Below are positions 1 through 9,171 of a stretch of DNA of 64,000 nt, in pieces (within the stretch, counting starts at the first letter, position 1; each line of letters starts with the position of its first letter). The position numbers and the translations under genes were made by a program. The stretch spans positions 89,231 to 153,230 of the forward strand of contig JAEUIC010000028.1 in assembly GCA_016795285.1 (NCBI GenBank). Reading direction: 5' to 3'. The notes below the pieces were generated by a model that made no database searches, was not told the DNA's origin, and saw nothing but the letters and a program-made list of their open reading frames with translations. The stretch is from Planctomycetota bacterium (GTDB taxonomy: Bacteria; Planctomycetota; B15-G4; SIAN01).

Positions 1-2373
1 TACCGCGCCGGCGGTGTCGATCAGGTCCGCCTCGACCGCGGCGCCGACCTCCTGAACCTCGATCAGCTCGACCAGAAGCTCTGGGTCGCCCTCTCCTGCC
101 CGGTGAAGGGGCTCGAGTTCGACGAGCGGACGCTCGCGCTGCTCGACAGCGACAAGGATGGGCGCGTGCGCGTGCCCGAGATCCTCGCCGCGGTGAAGTG
201 GCTCGGGAAGGTGGTGAAGAACGCGGACGACCTGGTGAAGGGGCAGGACGGCGTCGCGCTGGCGTCGATCAACGCCGCCACGCCCGAGGGCAAGAGCGTC
301 CTCGCCTCGGCGAAGCACCTGCTCGCGAGCCTCGGCAAGGAGACGGCCACCTCGATCACCGTCGCCGAGACGATGCAGACCGCCGAGCTCTTCGCGAAGG
401 CGAAGCTGAACGGCGACGGCATCGTCCCGCCGAGCTCGATCGGCGATGCCGACGCGCGCGCGGTGGCCGAGGCGGTGGTCGCCTGCACCGGCGGGGCGCC
501 CGATCGCTCGGGCCAGAAGGGGTTCGGGCAGGCGCACCTCGACGCCTTCTTCGCCGACTGCGCGGCCTTCGATGCGTGGCAGAAGCAGGCCGAGGGCGAC
601 GCGAAGACGCTCCTGCCGCTCGGCGCCGCCACCGCGGCCGCGGCCGGCGCCGTGGCGACGGTGAAGGCGAAGGTCGACGACTTCTTCGCCCGCTGCCGGC
701 TCGCCGCCTTCGACGCGCGCGCGCTCGCGGCGCTGAACCGCCAGGAGTCGGCCTACCTCGAGATCGCCGCGAAGGACCTCTCGATCAGCGCGGTCGAGGT
801 GGCCGGCTTCCCGCTCGCGACCATCGAGCCGAACAAGGCGTTGCCGCTCTCGACGGCCGTGAATCCGGCGTGGGCCGACGCGGTCGTGAAGCTGCGCGAC
901 GACGCGGTGGCGCCGTTGCTCGGCAAGGAGAAGCAGGCGCTCACCGAGGCGGAGTGGCGCACGCTCACGGCGAAGCTCGGCCCCTACCAGTGCTGGGCCG
1001 CGGCGAAGGCGGGGGCGAGCGTCGAGGCGCTCGGCTTGAAGCGGGTGCGCGAGATCCTCGCCGGCGGCGCGAAGAAGGTGCTCGCCGAGGCGGTCGCGGC
1101 CGATGCCGCGGTGGCGCCCGAGATCGACGCGATCGCCAACGTCGAGAAGCTCGCGCGCTACCAGCGCGACCTCCACAAGCTGCTCAACAACTTCGTCAGC
1201 TTCTCCGACTTCTATGCGCGCCGGACGGCGATCTTCCAGGTCGGCACGCTCTACTTCGACGGCCGCAGCTGCGACCTCTGCATCAGCGTGAACGACGCCG
1301 GCAAGCACGGCACGCTCGCGCCGATGTCGAAGACCTACCTCGCCTACGTCGACTGCACCCGTCCTTCGGGCGAGAAGATGCAGGTCGCCGCGGCCTTCAC
1401 CGCCGGCAGCGACGACAACCTCTTCGTCGGCCGCAACGGCCTCTTCTACGACCGCAAGGGACGCGACTGGGACGCGACGATCGTCAAGATCGTCAGCAAC
1501 CCGATCAGCATCGGCCAGGCGTTCTGGGCGCCCTACAAGAAGCTCGTGCGCTACGTCGAGGAGTCGGCCGCCAAGCGCGCCGCCGCCGCCGACGAGGCGG
1601 CCACCGCGAAGCTGCAGACCGCCGCCAGCAGCGCGGGCGACGCCGCCGCGAAGGGGGCGCCGGCCAGCAAGCCGAAGTTCGACATCGGGACGATCGCCGC
1701 GTTGGGCGTCGCGGTCGGCGGCATCACGGCGGCCCTCTCGGGCGTGCTCGCCGCGCTCGGCGAGATGGAGGCGTGGAAGCTGCCGCTGGTGCTGATCGGC
1801 GTGACGCTGGCGATCTCGGGTCCGTCGATGCTGATCGCGTGGTTGAAGCTGCGCCAGCGCAACCTCGGCCCGATGCTCGACGCCAACGGCTGGGCCGTGA
1901 ACGCGCTCACCAAGATCAACATCCCGCTCGGCGCCGCGCTGACCGACACCGCGGCGATCCCGCCCGGCTCGGATCGGTCGCTGGTCGACCCGTACGCGCC
2001 GAAGAAGAGCCCGTGGCCGAAGGTGCTGCTGGTCCTGGCGTTCCTGGCGCTGGTCGGCTTCGGCCTCTACCGCACCAACTACCTGCACCAGTGGCTCCCG
2101 AAGTGGATCCCGGCGCACCACCTCGACACCGGCCTCGTGCCGGCGGCGACCAGCGGACTGCCCGGCGCGGCGATCGAGATCAAGGTGGCGTCGGGCGCGA
2201 CGGCGCTCACCTGGTCGCTGGACGGCGGCGCGCCGCAGCCGCTGCCGGTGGCGGACGGGAAGGCGACGCTCACGATCCCGGCCGACGCCAAGGCGGGCAG
2301 CAAGATCGTCGTCACCGACGGGACGGTGCTCGGCAACCAGTTCGAGGTGACGGTGCTCGCCGCCGCCGGCTGA
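1..2373 (+). CDS. EF-hand membrane protein, 5' partial
   Basis: The frame is open from base 1, so the true start lies upstream; 790 codons are visible. A canonical EF-hand loop (D-S-D-K-D-G...E, codons about 49-60) lies near the visible N-terminus, with a weaker one (L-N-G-D-G) about 90 residues later. A long alpha-helical, Ala/Lys/Asp-rich region follows, then a Cys-containing beta-rich block (CDLCISVND; NLFVGRNGLFYDRKGRDWDA). Two adjacent hydrophobic helices span codons about 595-640 and a third lies near codon 715. The C-terminal ~80 residues look like a small beta-sandwich. I recognise the general type of large bacterial EF-hand protein but know no function. It is probably calcium-responsive and membrane-anchored. 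It is convergent with the DTW gene, with a terminator between them. Confidence 0.8.
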   Translation, partial: YRAGGVDQVRLDRGADLLNLDQLDQKLWVALSCPVKGLEFDERTLALLDSDKDGRVRVPEILAAVKWLGKVVKNADDLVKGQDGVALASINAATPEGKSVLASAKHLLASLGKETATSITVAETMQTAELFAKAKLNGDGIVPPSSIGDADARAVAEAVVACTGGAPDRSGQKGFGQAHLDAFFADCAAFDAWQKQAEGDAKTLLPLGAATAAAAGAVATVKAKVDDFFARCRLAAFDARALAALNRQESAYLEIAAKDLSISAVEVAGFPLATIEPNKALPLSTAVNPAWADAVVKLRDDAVAPLLGKEKQALTEAEWRTLTAKLGPYQCWAAAKAGASVEALGLKRVREILAGGAKKVLAEAVAADAAVAPEIDAIANVEKLARYQRDLHKLLNNFVSFSDFYARRTAIFQVGTLYFDGRSCDLCISVNDAGKHGTLAPMSKTYLAYVDCTRPSGEKMQVAAAFTAGSDDNLFVGRNGLFYDRKGRDWDATIVKIVSNPISIGQAFWAPYKKLVRYVEESAAKRAAAADEAATAKLQTAASSAGDAAAKGAPASKPKFDIGTIAALGVAVGGITAALSGVLAALGEMEAWKLPLVLIGVTLAISGPSMLIAWLKLRQRNLGPMLDANGWAVNALTKINIPLGAALTDTAAIPPGSDRSLVDPYAPKKSPWPKVLLVLAFLALVGFGLYRTNYLHQWLPKWIPAHHLDTGLVPAATSGLPGAAIEIKVASGATALTWSLDGGAPQPLPVADGKATLTIPADAKAGSKIVVTDGTVLGNQFEVTVLAAAG

Positions 2374-2407
2374 GCGCCTCCCGCTGAACTCGTTCGAACG
2401 CTCGACG

Positions 2408-2438
2408 ACGGGCCGCGCGGGCGCACCGCGCGGCCCGT
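2408..2438. terminator. Bidirectional hairpin terminator
   Basis: A perfect 13-bp inverted repeat (ACGGGCCGCGCGG / CCGCGCGGCCCGT) with a 5-base loop lies between two convergent genes. There is only a weak T tract (TTGCGTT). Position and stem strength fit a shared terminator. Confidence 0.7.
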
Positions 2439-2468
2439 TGCGTTCCTGCGCGGATCACTCGTCGCGAG

Positions 2469-3146
2469 TCACTCGTCGCGTTCGTCGAACTCGCCGTCGG
2501 AGTCGAGCGCTTCGCTGGCGTCGAGCGCTTCGCCGCCCTCGCGCGCTTCGTGGTCGCAGGCGGGGTTGCGCCCCTGCGCGCCGAGGAGCTGCTGGAACGC
2601 GCGCTCGAGCAACGCCGCCGCGGCGGCGTCGGCGCCGATCGCCGCCAGCCGGACCACCGTCTCGAAGGTGCAGAGCTGATCGCCGCGCGGCGCGCTGCGG
2701 ATCCGCCAGCGCGACGGCGGACCGGGCGGCAACGCGACGCGGGGCAGCGTCGCGATCCCGTCGGCGCGCCGCACCATCCGCCCCGCCTGCCGCCACGTCC
2801 CGTCGAGCAGCACCAGCTCGGTCGGGCGGCCGCGCCGCGCCGCGCACCAGTCGCGATCGAGCGGCCGCGCGTCAGCCGCCGGGAAGAGGACGAACCGCTC
2901 GACGTCGCCGCCGCCGAGCGCTGCCGCGCTCCACGGCGCCCCGCGCCGCGCGAACGGCAGCAGCCGCGCGTTGGCGACCACGCGCGCGACGAGGCGCGCG
3001 GTGTTGGTCGGCTTGCCCGCCTCCTTGCCGTGCTGCACGATCGCGAGCGGCCACGGGAGTTCCGTGCGCGGCAGCTTCGCGCAGAGGCAGCGCGCCGGGA
3101 TCAGTCCGCAGCCGGCGCAGCGCGGCTGGAGCGTGTGGCGCGGCAC
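2469..3146 (-). CDS. DTW domain protein, tRNA acp3U synthase family
   Basis: 225 aa with a GTG start. An N-terminal zinc-binding-type cysteine cluster (CAGCGLIPARCLC) and a central DGTW motif (LLDGTWRQAGRMVRR) define the DTW family. Characterised members (YfiP/TapT, DTWD1/2) transfer the aminocarboxypropyl group of S-adenosylmethionine to uridines in tRNA. The C-terminal ~35 residues form an acidic Glu/Asp/Ala tail outside the domain. The gene starts 7 bases after the stop of the upstream multihaem cytochrome gene, so it is probably the last gene of that operon. That is an odd place for a tRNA modification enzyme, and it may simply be carried by read-through. Confidence 0.88.
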   Translation of the reverse strand: MPRHTLQPRCAGCGLIPARCLCAKLPRTELPWPLAIVQHGKEAGKPTNTARLVARVVANARLLPFARRGAPWSAAALGGGDVERFVLFPAADARPLDRDWCAARRGRPTELVLLDGTWRQAGRMVRRADGIATLPRVALPPGPPSRWRIRSAPRGDQLCTFETVVRLAAIGADAAAAALLERAFQQLLGAQGRNPACDHEAREGGEALDASEALDSDGEFDERDE

Positions 3147-3153
3147 CGCTCGC

Positions 3154-5301
3154 TCAGCGGCGCTGCGCGTGGAGGCGCGCGAGGTGGCGGCGGATCGCCT
3201 CGAACTGGCGGTCGAGATCGCCCTCGCAGAAGTCGGGGAAGGGCGACTTGCCGTCGTCGCCCGCGTAGCGCGGCATCTTCGAGGAGGGCTCGACGCGCAG
3301 CGGGTTCGCCATCCAGCGCCGGTAGTAGTCGGGGCGGATGCGGCCGTGCGCGAGGTCGAGGTTCGGCGTGCCGAACTCGAAGCGCGACAACGCGCCGCGT
3401 GCGCCGATGTCGTGGCAGGCGATGCAGCCGAACGCGCGCTCGCTCACCAGCTCCGCGCCGATCGCCTCCAGCGCCGCGTCGGGCGGCTCGCTCGCCGCGG
3501 CGCTCTTCGCGAGGCCGTCGCGCGCCGCGAGCCCTTCCGCGAGCAGCGTCGCACGCGCCGGGAAGGCGGGCATGCGCGCCGCGAGCCACGGCCGCGTCGG
3601 CGCCGCGTTCGCGCCCGACAGCAGCGACTCGATCCAGTCGCCGTGGAGCTTCTCGCCGACGAAGGTGAGCGGCGGTCGCGCCTGGTCGAGGTGGGGCGGC
3701 TCGAAGCCAGCCAGCAGGTCGGTCGTCTCGGCCGCGAGCGACTGCCAGCGGTCGAGCTCGGCGCCGATCGCGTGGCAGGCGCTGCATTGCAGCTCGCGCA
3801 GCTGCCGTTCGGCGAAGTCGAGCGGTGTCGAGCGCGCGAGCGAGGCGGCGCCGCTCGCCGCGAAGGCCGCGAGCGCGCCACGCTCCTCGGCGCCGAAGCG
3901 GTAGTCGGGCAGCGCCGCTCCGGCGGCCGGTCCCTGCGCGCGCGACGCGCTGCTCGCCACGCAGCCGCGCGCGTTCCAGTCGGCGGCGAAGAGCGCCGCG
4001 GTCGGCTTGGCCGGCGCGGCGCTCGGCAATTGCGGCTCGGCGAGCTCGTGGCAGCGACCGCAGCGCAGCGCCGCGAACGCCTCCTTGCCGCGCGAGGCGT
4101 CGCCGGCGAACGGAGCACCGTTCGCCGCGACGGGCGCCGGCACGTGGCGCGCCGCTCGCTCGAGCAGGAAGGCCGCCAGCGCGCGCGCCTCCGCCTCGCT
4201 CAAGTGGAGGTCGGGCATGCGGCTCCAGCGGTCGTGCGCGGTCGGCTCTTGCAGGAACGCGACCAGCGCCTCCGGTTGCCACTTCCACGCGACGCGGTGG
4301 AGCGGCAGCCGGACGCCGCTCGGATCGTCGCTGCCGCTGTCGGGGCGCGTGTGGCAGGCGATGCAGCCGCGCTGCGCGAAGAGGCGGCCGCCGTCGCGCA
4401 CGGCGGTCGCATCGCCGGACAACGGCGCCGCCGCGCCAGCAGCCGCCTCGCCTTGCGTCCCGCGCGCGGCGAGGAAGGCGGCGAGGTCGAGCGCCCGCGT
4501 GTCGCCCGCCGCCAAGTGGGCCGCGAGGTCGCCGCCGCCGAGCAGCGCCGGCATGCGCGCCGTCGGCCGCAGCGCGCGCGGCTCGACCAGCCAGTGGGCG
4601 ATCCAGTCGGCGCGCAGCCGCTCGCCGGCGCGCTCGAGCGAGGGGGCCGCCTGCGCGAGCTCGACCATCGCGTCGGGAATCGGCGCCACCGTGCCGGTCG
4701 CATCGAGCGGCGCCGCGTCGGGCGCATGGCAGCGGATGCAGCGGTGCGCTGCGAAGAGCTCGCGGCCACGTCGCACCGCGAGCAGTGGCGCCGGATCGAG
4801 CGCGCCGTCGCGCGCCAGCAGCGCCGGTGGCAGCGGCTCCCAGTCGAAGCCGCGACCGGCCCACAGCACGCGCAGCTTGGCCGCGCCGTCGGCGGGGCTC
4901 ACGTAGTCGAGCTGCAGCGCGTTCGGCCCCTGGTTGAAGCGCGCCTCCTCGCTCGCGACGTCGAAGTCGCCGCCGCCGGGCGCGGGCGCCTCGCTCCCGC
5001 CGCTGCGGAGCACGACCGCGCCGCCGAGCGAGAGCGTCGCCGCACCGCGCCCGACCAGCCGGAAGCGGAGCCGGCTGCGGAGATCGAGCGCGAGGTGGCC
5101 GCTCCAGCGCGCGCGGAACGGCCCGGCCGGCAGCAGCTCGCTCGCCGGCGCGCCCGCTTCGACGTGGAGCGCGAGGCGATCGACGACGCGCGCATCGCGG
5201 GCGGCGCTGCCGACCGACTCGAGTTCGCAGAGGAGCCCGCGCTGCGGCGGATCGCTGCAAAGCGCCAGCAACGCCGCGAGGACGAGGAGCGCACCGCTCA
5301 C
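3154..5301 (-). CDS. Secreted five-haem c-type cytochrome with PA14-like N-terminus
   Basis: 715 aa with a hydrophobic N-terminal export signal. Residues about 30-150 resemble a PA14/NPCBM-type beta-sandwich. Five CxxCH haem sites follow: CIRCH (188), CIACH (313), CGRCH (414), CSACH (506) and CIACH (626). Four R/K-MP motifs (TARMP, WSRMP, AARMP, SSKMP) are candidate distal methionine ligands. It should be periplasmic and carry electrons in series. The GTG start overlaps the TGA of the upstream propeller gene by 4 bases, so the two are translationally coupled and probably form one oxidoreductase. In related planctomycete proteins a propeller and a haem domain often occur in one chain; here they are split. 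The electron donor is unknown. Confidence 0.87.
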   Translation of the reverse strand: MSGALLVLAALLALCSDPPQRGLLCELESVGSAARDARVVDRLALHVEAGAPASELLPAGPFRARWSGHLALDLRSRLRFRLVGRGAATLSLGGAVVLRSGGSEAPAPGGGDFDVASEEARFNQGPNALQLDYVSPADGAAKLRVLWAGRGFDWEPLPPALLARDGALDPAPLLAVRRGRELFAAHRCIRCHAPDAAPLDATGTVAPIPDAMVELAQAAPSLERAGERLRADWIAHWLVEPRALRPTARMPALLGGGDLAAHLAAGDTRALDLAAFLAARGTQGEAAAGAAAPLSGDATAVRDGGRLFAQRGCIACHTRPDSGSDDPSGVRLPLHRVAWKWQPEALVAFLQEPTAHDRWSRMPDLHLSEAEARALAAFLLERAARHVPAPVAANGAPFAGDASRGKEAFAALRCGRCHELAEPQLPSAAPAKPTAALFAADWNARGCVASSASRAQGPAAGAALPDYRFGAEERGALAAFAASGAASLARSTPLDFAERQLRELQCSACHAIGAELDRWQSLAAETTDLLAGFEPPHLDQARPPLTFVGEKLHGDWIESLLSGANAAPTRPWLAARMPAFPARATLLAEGLAARDGLAKSAAASEPPDAALEAIGAELVSERAFGCIACHDIGARGALSRFEFGTPNLDLAHGRIRPDYYRRWMANPLRVEPSSKMPRYAGDDGKSPFPDFCEGDLDRQFEAIRRHLARLHAQRR

Positions 5302-8300
5302 GGGCGGCCACCTCCCGCTCCGCTCGCGCCGCTCGCCACCTCGGCCGGCTTCGCGCCGAGCGCGTGGATCGTGTGCCAGAGGTCGAACGCCATCGGCTGC
5401 CCGTCAGCGCTCTCGAGATCGACCTTCAGGTGGCACTGCATCGCCGGCAGCAGGTCGGGGATCGTCAGGAAGACCCGCTTCGCATCGAGCAGGCGCGCCG
5501 CCGTGACGGCGACCTTGTCGTGTTGCTGCACCGACTGCTGCTCGGTCGACTGCGCGCTCTCGAGGAACTTCGGGTCGGCGTTGCGCACCGACACCTCGGG
5601 CGAGCCGTACATCGGCCCCCAGACGTAGTTCCACTGCTCGAGCGCGTAGCTCTGCACGTCGCCGGCGAGCTCCGGATCGAGCGGGCAGGTGAACTCGACG
5701 ATCAGCCCGCCCTCGACCGCCTGCAGCGACTTCGGCATGCGCACCGGCGCGCCGGTGTAGCGCACGCGCTGGAACGCCGAGAGGCGCGCCGCGTTGGTCT
5801 GCCACCCCTTCAAGCCGCAGACGTAGAGCTGGCCGTCGCCGGGATGGAAGCGCGCGCGCATCGCGCTCGAGCCGAGCGTGACCGGCAGGCGGAAGACGCC
5901 GCCTTGCACTTGGCCGTCGACCTCCTCCTTCATCACCTTGTAGATCGAGCTCTGGCCGTAGGAGAGGTGGAGCAGGTCGCCGCCGAACGGCCCGAAGCGA
6001 TCGCTCGTGACCCACGCCTGGCCGCCGCCCGAGTTGTCGACGCCCATCGGGAACCAGCAGAGCGGCTTCGTGTAGTCGGTCGGCCGGCTCGGCGAGTGGG
6101 CGGTGTCGGCGACGCCCTGGAAGCTGCCCGGCGCGAGCCAGTGGAGCTTGCAGTGGGGGACCCAGGTGCCCTCGTTGTCGCCCGCGGTCACTTGGCCGTC
6201 GGGACCGACGCCGATGCCGTTCGGGGCGCGCAAGCCGGTCGAGTAGATCGAGAGGTCGCGGCCGTCCTTGCTGAGCTTCAGCACCGTGCCGTTGTGGGGG
6301 ACGATCGCGTCGAAGCCGCGGCCGCCCGGCCGCACCGGCCCCGCCTTCGAGAAGTAGAAGTTGCCGGCGCGGTCGGTCTGCAGGTCGAACGCGAACTCAT
6401 GGAAGTTGCGCGTGGTGTAGACGTCGTTGTTGAAGCACTCGTAGTCGTCCGCCTCGCCGTCGCCGTTCAGGTCGTGCAGCCGCGTGATCTGGTCGCGGCC
6501 GTGCACGTAGACCACGTCGTCGACGATCGCGAGGCCGAGCGTCTCGAAGAGGCCGGCCGCGAAGCGCTTCCAGCGCATCTCGCCGAACGGGCCGCCGATC
6601 CCCGAGACGATCCAGACGTCGCCGTTCCAGGTCGAGAGCGCCGCGCGCTGGCCATCCTTGAAGAAGTCGAAGCCGCCGAAGCGCAGCGACGACTCCCACG
6701 GATTGGCGAAGGGGAGCGGGATGTCGTCGACCACGTAGGGGGCGTCGCCGTCCTGCGCCTGCACTCCGCGCGTGGCGAGCGTCTCGGGCCACAACGACGG
6801 GCCGCCGTTGCGCAGCGCCGCGAGGTCGCGAGCGCGCGGCAGCGAGGCGAAGCTCTTCGCCGTGGCGTCGATCGCCTCGCGGGTCAACGCCAGCTTGAGC
6901 GAGCAGGGGAGCGCGGCGGCCGGCACCTCGAGCCGCAGCCGCTCGCCGTCGCGGACCAGGTGCGCGGCGGCGGGGCCGTCGACGATCGCCACGGTGAGCG
7001 GCCGACGATCGCCGCGCGCGTGCGGCTCCTTCAGCGCGGGCAGCGTCTCGCCCGCGACGAAGAGGTCGAGCTCGGCGAGGAAGGTGCCTTGGTCGTGCCG
7101 GTTGTCGGGCAGCTCGAGGAGCAGCGAGCGGTAGCGGCCGACGAGGCCGGCGAGGTTGGTCACGCTGCTGCCGTGCTTGCCACCCTCGCCGAGCGCCGAC
7201 GAATCGACTTCGGCGATCTTCGTCCAGCCGGCGCTGGCGAGGTCGGCCCCCTTCGGGTCGGCGGTCGCTTCCTTGCTGCCCCACAGCGTGAAGCGCTGCA
7301 CCGCGCGATCGGCGCGATGCCACGAGTAGGTGTTGATGCGGGTGAGGTCGCGTTCCTCGCCGAGATCGACGTGGACGCGGCCGGTGCCGCCGTCGAAGAA
7401 GACGACCTTGCCCGGCTCGTCGGCGTTGGTCGGCAGCTCGCCGTCGCCAAGCCGCGGCAGCAGGTCGCCGACCGCGCCGCTGTTGCCGGAGGGCGCCGTG
7501 AACCCCTCGACGAAGCGGATCTTCGCCGCGGGCGTGCGCGCCGGATCGAGCAGGTCGCCGGCGACCGGTGCGCCCATCGCGAGGTCGTCCCAGCCGGCGC
7601 TGGTGCGATCGACGAGCGTCACGACCGCGTCGCGTCCCGCTGGCGGCACGAGCGGCGCGGGCTGCATCACCGCGAGGCGCCCCTTCTCGGAGACGACCGT
7701 GCGCGCGCCCGCCTCGGCGGCGACCAGCAGGCTCAACGGATGCGACGCCTTGCCGAGCGCGAAGGTGCGCGTGATCGAGCGGATGCCGTCGTGCGCCTCG
7801 AAGTCGGGCAGCTCGAGGAGCGCCGCCTCGCCGACGTCGTAGCGCAGCACCACCTCTTCCCCGTGGCGCGAGAGGCCGCGCCAGCGCGCGCGCCCCTTCG
7901 GCAGCGGACCCGATGCGATCGGCCGCTGGTCGAGGTGGTTGCCGTCGTGCGCCCAGCCGGCGGCGACCGGGTTGGTGAACCACGGCGTGCCGGTGACGCT
8001 CGGCTGCGGGCCGTGCGCGCCGTCGAACGGCGTGCCGGTGAGGCGCAGCGGTCCGGCCCAGCCGGCGGCGCCGAGCAGCAGGTCGGTGTCGAAGGTGTAG
8101 GAGGCGCTGCGCTCGGGATCGAGCTCGATCGTGATCCCCTTGAAGACCGAGCGGTCGGGCGCGAGGTCGACCACGCTGGTGACGAAGGGGCCGTAGTCCA
8201 TCCGCTCCCACCAGTTCGAGAGGTGGCGGCGCAGCGAGACGCGGTCGGCGCGCGTGAGCGGCGCGCCGTCGCCGTCGGGCAGCGGCTTCACCCGCACGGC

Positions 8301-8969
8301 GCGGTAGCGCACCTCGCTGCCCGGGTCATGCGCCTGCAGCGCGAAGGTGCCCTTCGAGAGGCGGCGCGTCCCCTGCGTGCCGAGCGGTTCGAGCCAGTCG
8401 ACGACGATCTTCCCGTCGATGCGCACCGTGATGCGCCGCCCGACCACGCGCAGGTTCATCGTGTACCACTGGTCGTCGACGGTCGGGGCCGGGTTCACCT
8501 TGACGACGCCGTAGAGGCTGCCGCTCTTGATCTCGTCGCCGTGGGTCGAGTTGACCTGCGCCTCGTAGCCGTGCGCCGGCCAGCCGTCGTCCTGCCAGCG
8601 CGTGTGGAAGAAGACGCCGCTGTTGGCGCTTTGCTTGGTGAGCGCCTCGACCTCGAGCTCGAAGTTCGTGAACTCGGCGCCGTTCACCGGCCCGACGTAG
8701 AAGAGGTGGCCGCGCTCGCCCTTGACGACGAGCTCCTTGCCGTCGAGCGCGAAGGAGGCGGCGTTCTCGTTGGCCTTCCAGCCGTCGAGCGTGCCGTCGA
8801 AGAGCGGGAGCCAGCCTTGCTGGTTCGCTTGCGCGGCGACCTGCGGCTCGCTCGGGGCGCCGGCGGCGCGCGCGAGCGTCGTCGGCAGCACGAGCGCGGT
8901 GAGCGCGGTGGCGGCGGCGAGGAGGGGCCGCCAGCAGGCGGCGGAAGTCGGGCGCGTCGACCGGCTCAT
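5298..8969 (-). CDS. Secreted DUF1080/DUF6797/beta-propeller protein
   Basis: 1223 aa. I chose the ATG at 8969 because a signal peptide follows it (ALTALVLPTTLARAAG) and GGAG sits about 7 bases upstream; the open frame continues to 9317 but has no export signal there. Domains in order: a DUF1080 (3-keto-disaccharide hydrolase type) jelly roll at about 48-225 (GWLPLFDGTLDGWK; NSGVFFHTRW), then a DUF6797-like block (MDYGPFVTSVVDLA), then a discoidin-like segment with hydride-sheet pattern (VHVDLGEERDLTRINTYSW). A glucose/sorbosone-dehydrogenase-like propeller follows at about 780-1120 (DLNGDGEADDYECF; STGLRAPNGIGVGPDG). It is coupled to the pentahaem cytochrome, which suggests periplasmic sugar oxidation or 3-keto-sugar cleavage. 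The substrate is not evident. Confidence 0.85.
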   Translation of the reverse strand: MSRSTRPTSAACWRPLLAAATALTALVLPTTLARAAGAPSEPQVAAQANQQGWLPLFDGTLDGWKANENAASFALDGKELVVKGERGHLFYVGPVNGAEFTNFELEVEALTKQSANSGVFFHTRWQDDGWPAHGYEAQVNSTHGDEIKSGSLYGVVKVNPAPTVDDQWYTMNLRVVGRRITVRIDGKIVVDWLEPLGTQGTRRLSKGTFALQAHDPGSEVRYRAVRVKPLPDGDGAPLTRADRVSLRRHLSNWWERMDYGPFVTSVVDLAPDRSVFKGITIELDPERSASYTFDTDLLLGAAGWAGPLRLTGTPFDGAHGPQPSVTGTPWFTNPVAAGWAHDGNHLDQRPIASGPLPKGRARWRGLSRHGEEVVLRYDVGEAALLELPDFEAHDGIRSITRTFALGKASHPLSLLVAAEAGARTVVSEKGRLAVMQPAPLVPPAGRDAVVTLVDRTSAGWDDLAMGAPVAGDLLDPARTPAAKIRFVEGFTAPSGNSGAVGDLLPRLGDGELPTNADEPGKVVFFDGGTGRVHVDLGEERDLTRINTYSWHRADRAVQRFTLWGSKEATADPKGADLASAGWTKIAEVDSSALGEGGKHGSSVTNLAGLVGRYRSLLLELPDNRHDQGTFLAELDLFVAGETLPALKEPHARGDRRPLTVAIVDGPAAAHLVRDGERLRLEVPAAALPCSLKLALTREAIDATAKSFASLPRARDLAALRNGGPSLWPETLATRGVQAQDGDAPYVVDDIPLPFANPWESSLRFGGFDFFKDGQRAALSTWNGDVWIVSGIGGPFGEMRWKRFAAGLFETLGLAIVDDVVYVHGRDQITRLHDLNGDGEADDYECFNNDVYTTRNFHEFAFDLQTDRAGNFYFSKAGPVRPGGRGFDAIVPHNGTVLKLSKDGRDLSIYSTGLRAPNGIGVGPDGQVTAGDNEGTWVPHCKLHWLAPGSFQGVADTAHSPSRPTDYTKPLCWFPMGVDNSGGGQAWVTSDRFGPFGGDLLHLSYGQSSIYKVMKEEVDGQVQGGVFRLPVTLGSSAMRARFHPGDGQLYVCGLKGWQTNAARLSAFQRVRYTGAPVRMPKSLQAVEGGLIVEFTCPLDPELAGDVQSYALEQWNYVWGPMYGSPEVSVRNADPKFLESAQSTEQQSVQQHDKVAVTAARLLDAKRVFLTIPDLLPAMQCHLKVDLESADGQPMAFDLWHTIHALGAKPAEVASGASGAGGGRP

Positions 8970-8998
8970 CGTCAGCTCCGAGGTTGGGAAGGGGTGGG

Positions 8999-9004
8999 AT
9001 CGTA
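8999..9004 (-). promoter_or_regulatory. -10-type box TACGAT of the propeller operon
   Basis: On the minus strand GGGC-TACGAT-CCCACC lies 29 bases upstream of the ATG at 8969. It matches the TANNNT pattern seen before many genes here. I see no clear -35 element. Confidence 0.45.
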
Positions 9005-9119
9005 GCCCTCGTGGCGCGCGCCGTCCCCTGTCTCGAGCCGGGAGGCGGCGAAGGCGGCAGCTCCGCTCGCCCGAGTGGCGCGGGTCGACGCGCGCGCTGG
9101 CGCCGAGCGCGAGCCTCAG

Positions 9120-9125
9120 TAGATT
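9120..9125 (+). promoter_or_regulatory. -10-type box TAGATT of the sulfatase-like gene
   Basis: CAG-TAGATT-CCGGCG lies 46 bases upstream of the GTG at 9172. Together with the box at 8999-9004 it makes a divergent promoter region. Confidence 0.4.
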
Positions 9126-9171
9126 CCGGCGCCGCGGCGTCGGGGCGCGGGCGATCGGCGGAGGGAGCGGC

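Noticed and set aside
5364..9005. A 1213-codon plus-strand frame opposite the propeller gene
   Set aside because: It is an antisense shadow caused by high GC: Arg/Ala/Glu-rich, no domain and no start signals. The minus-strand frame has a signal peptide and known domains.
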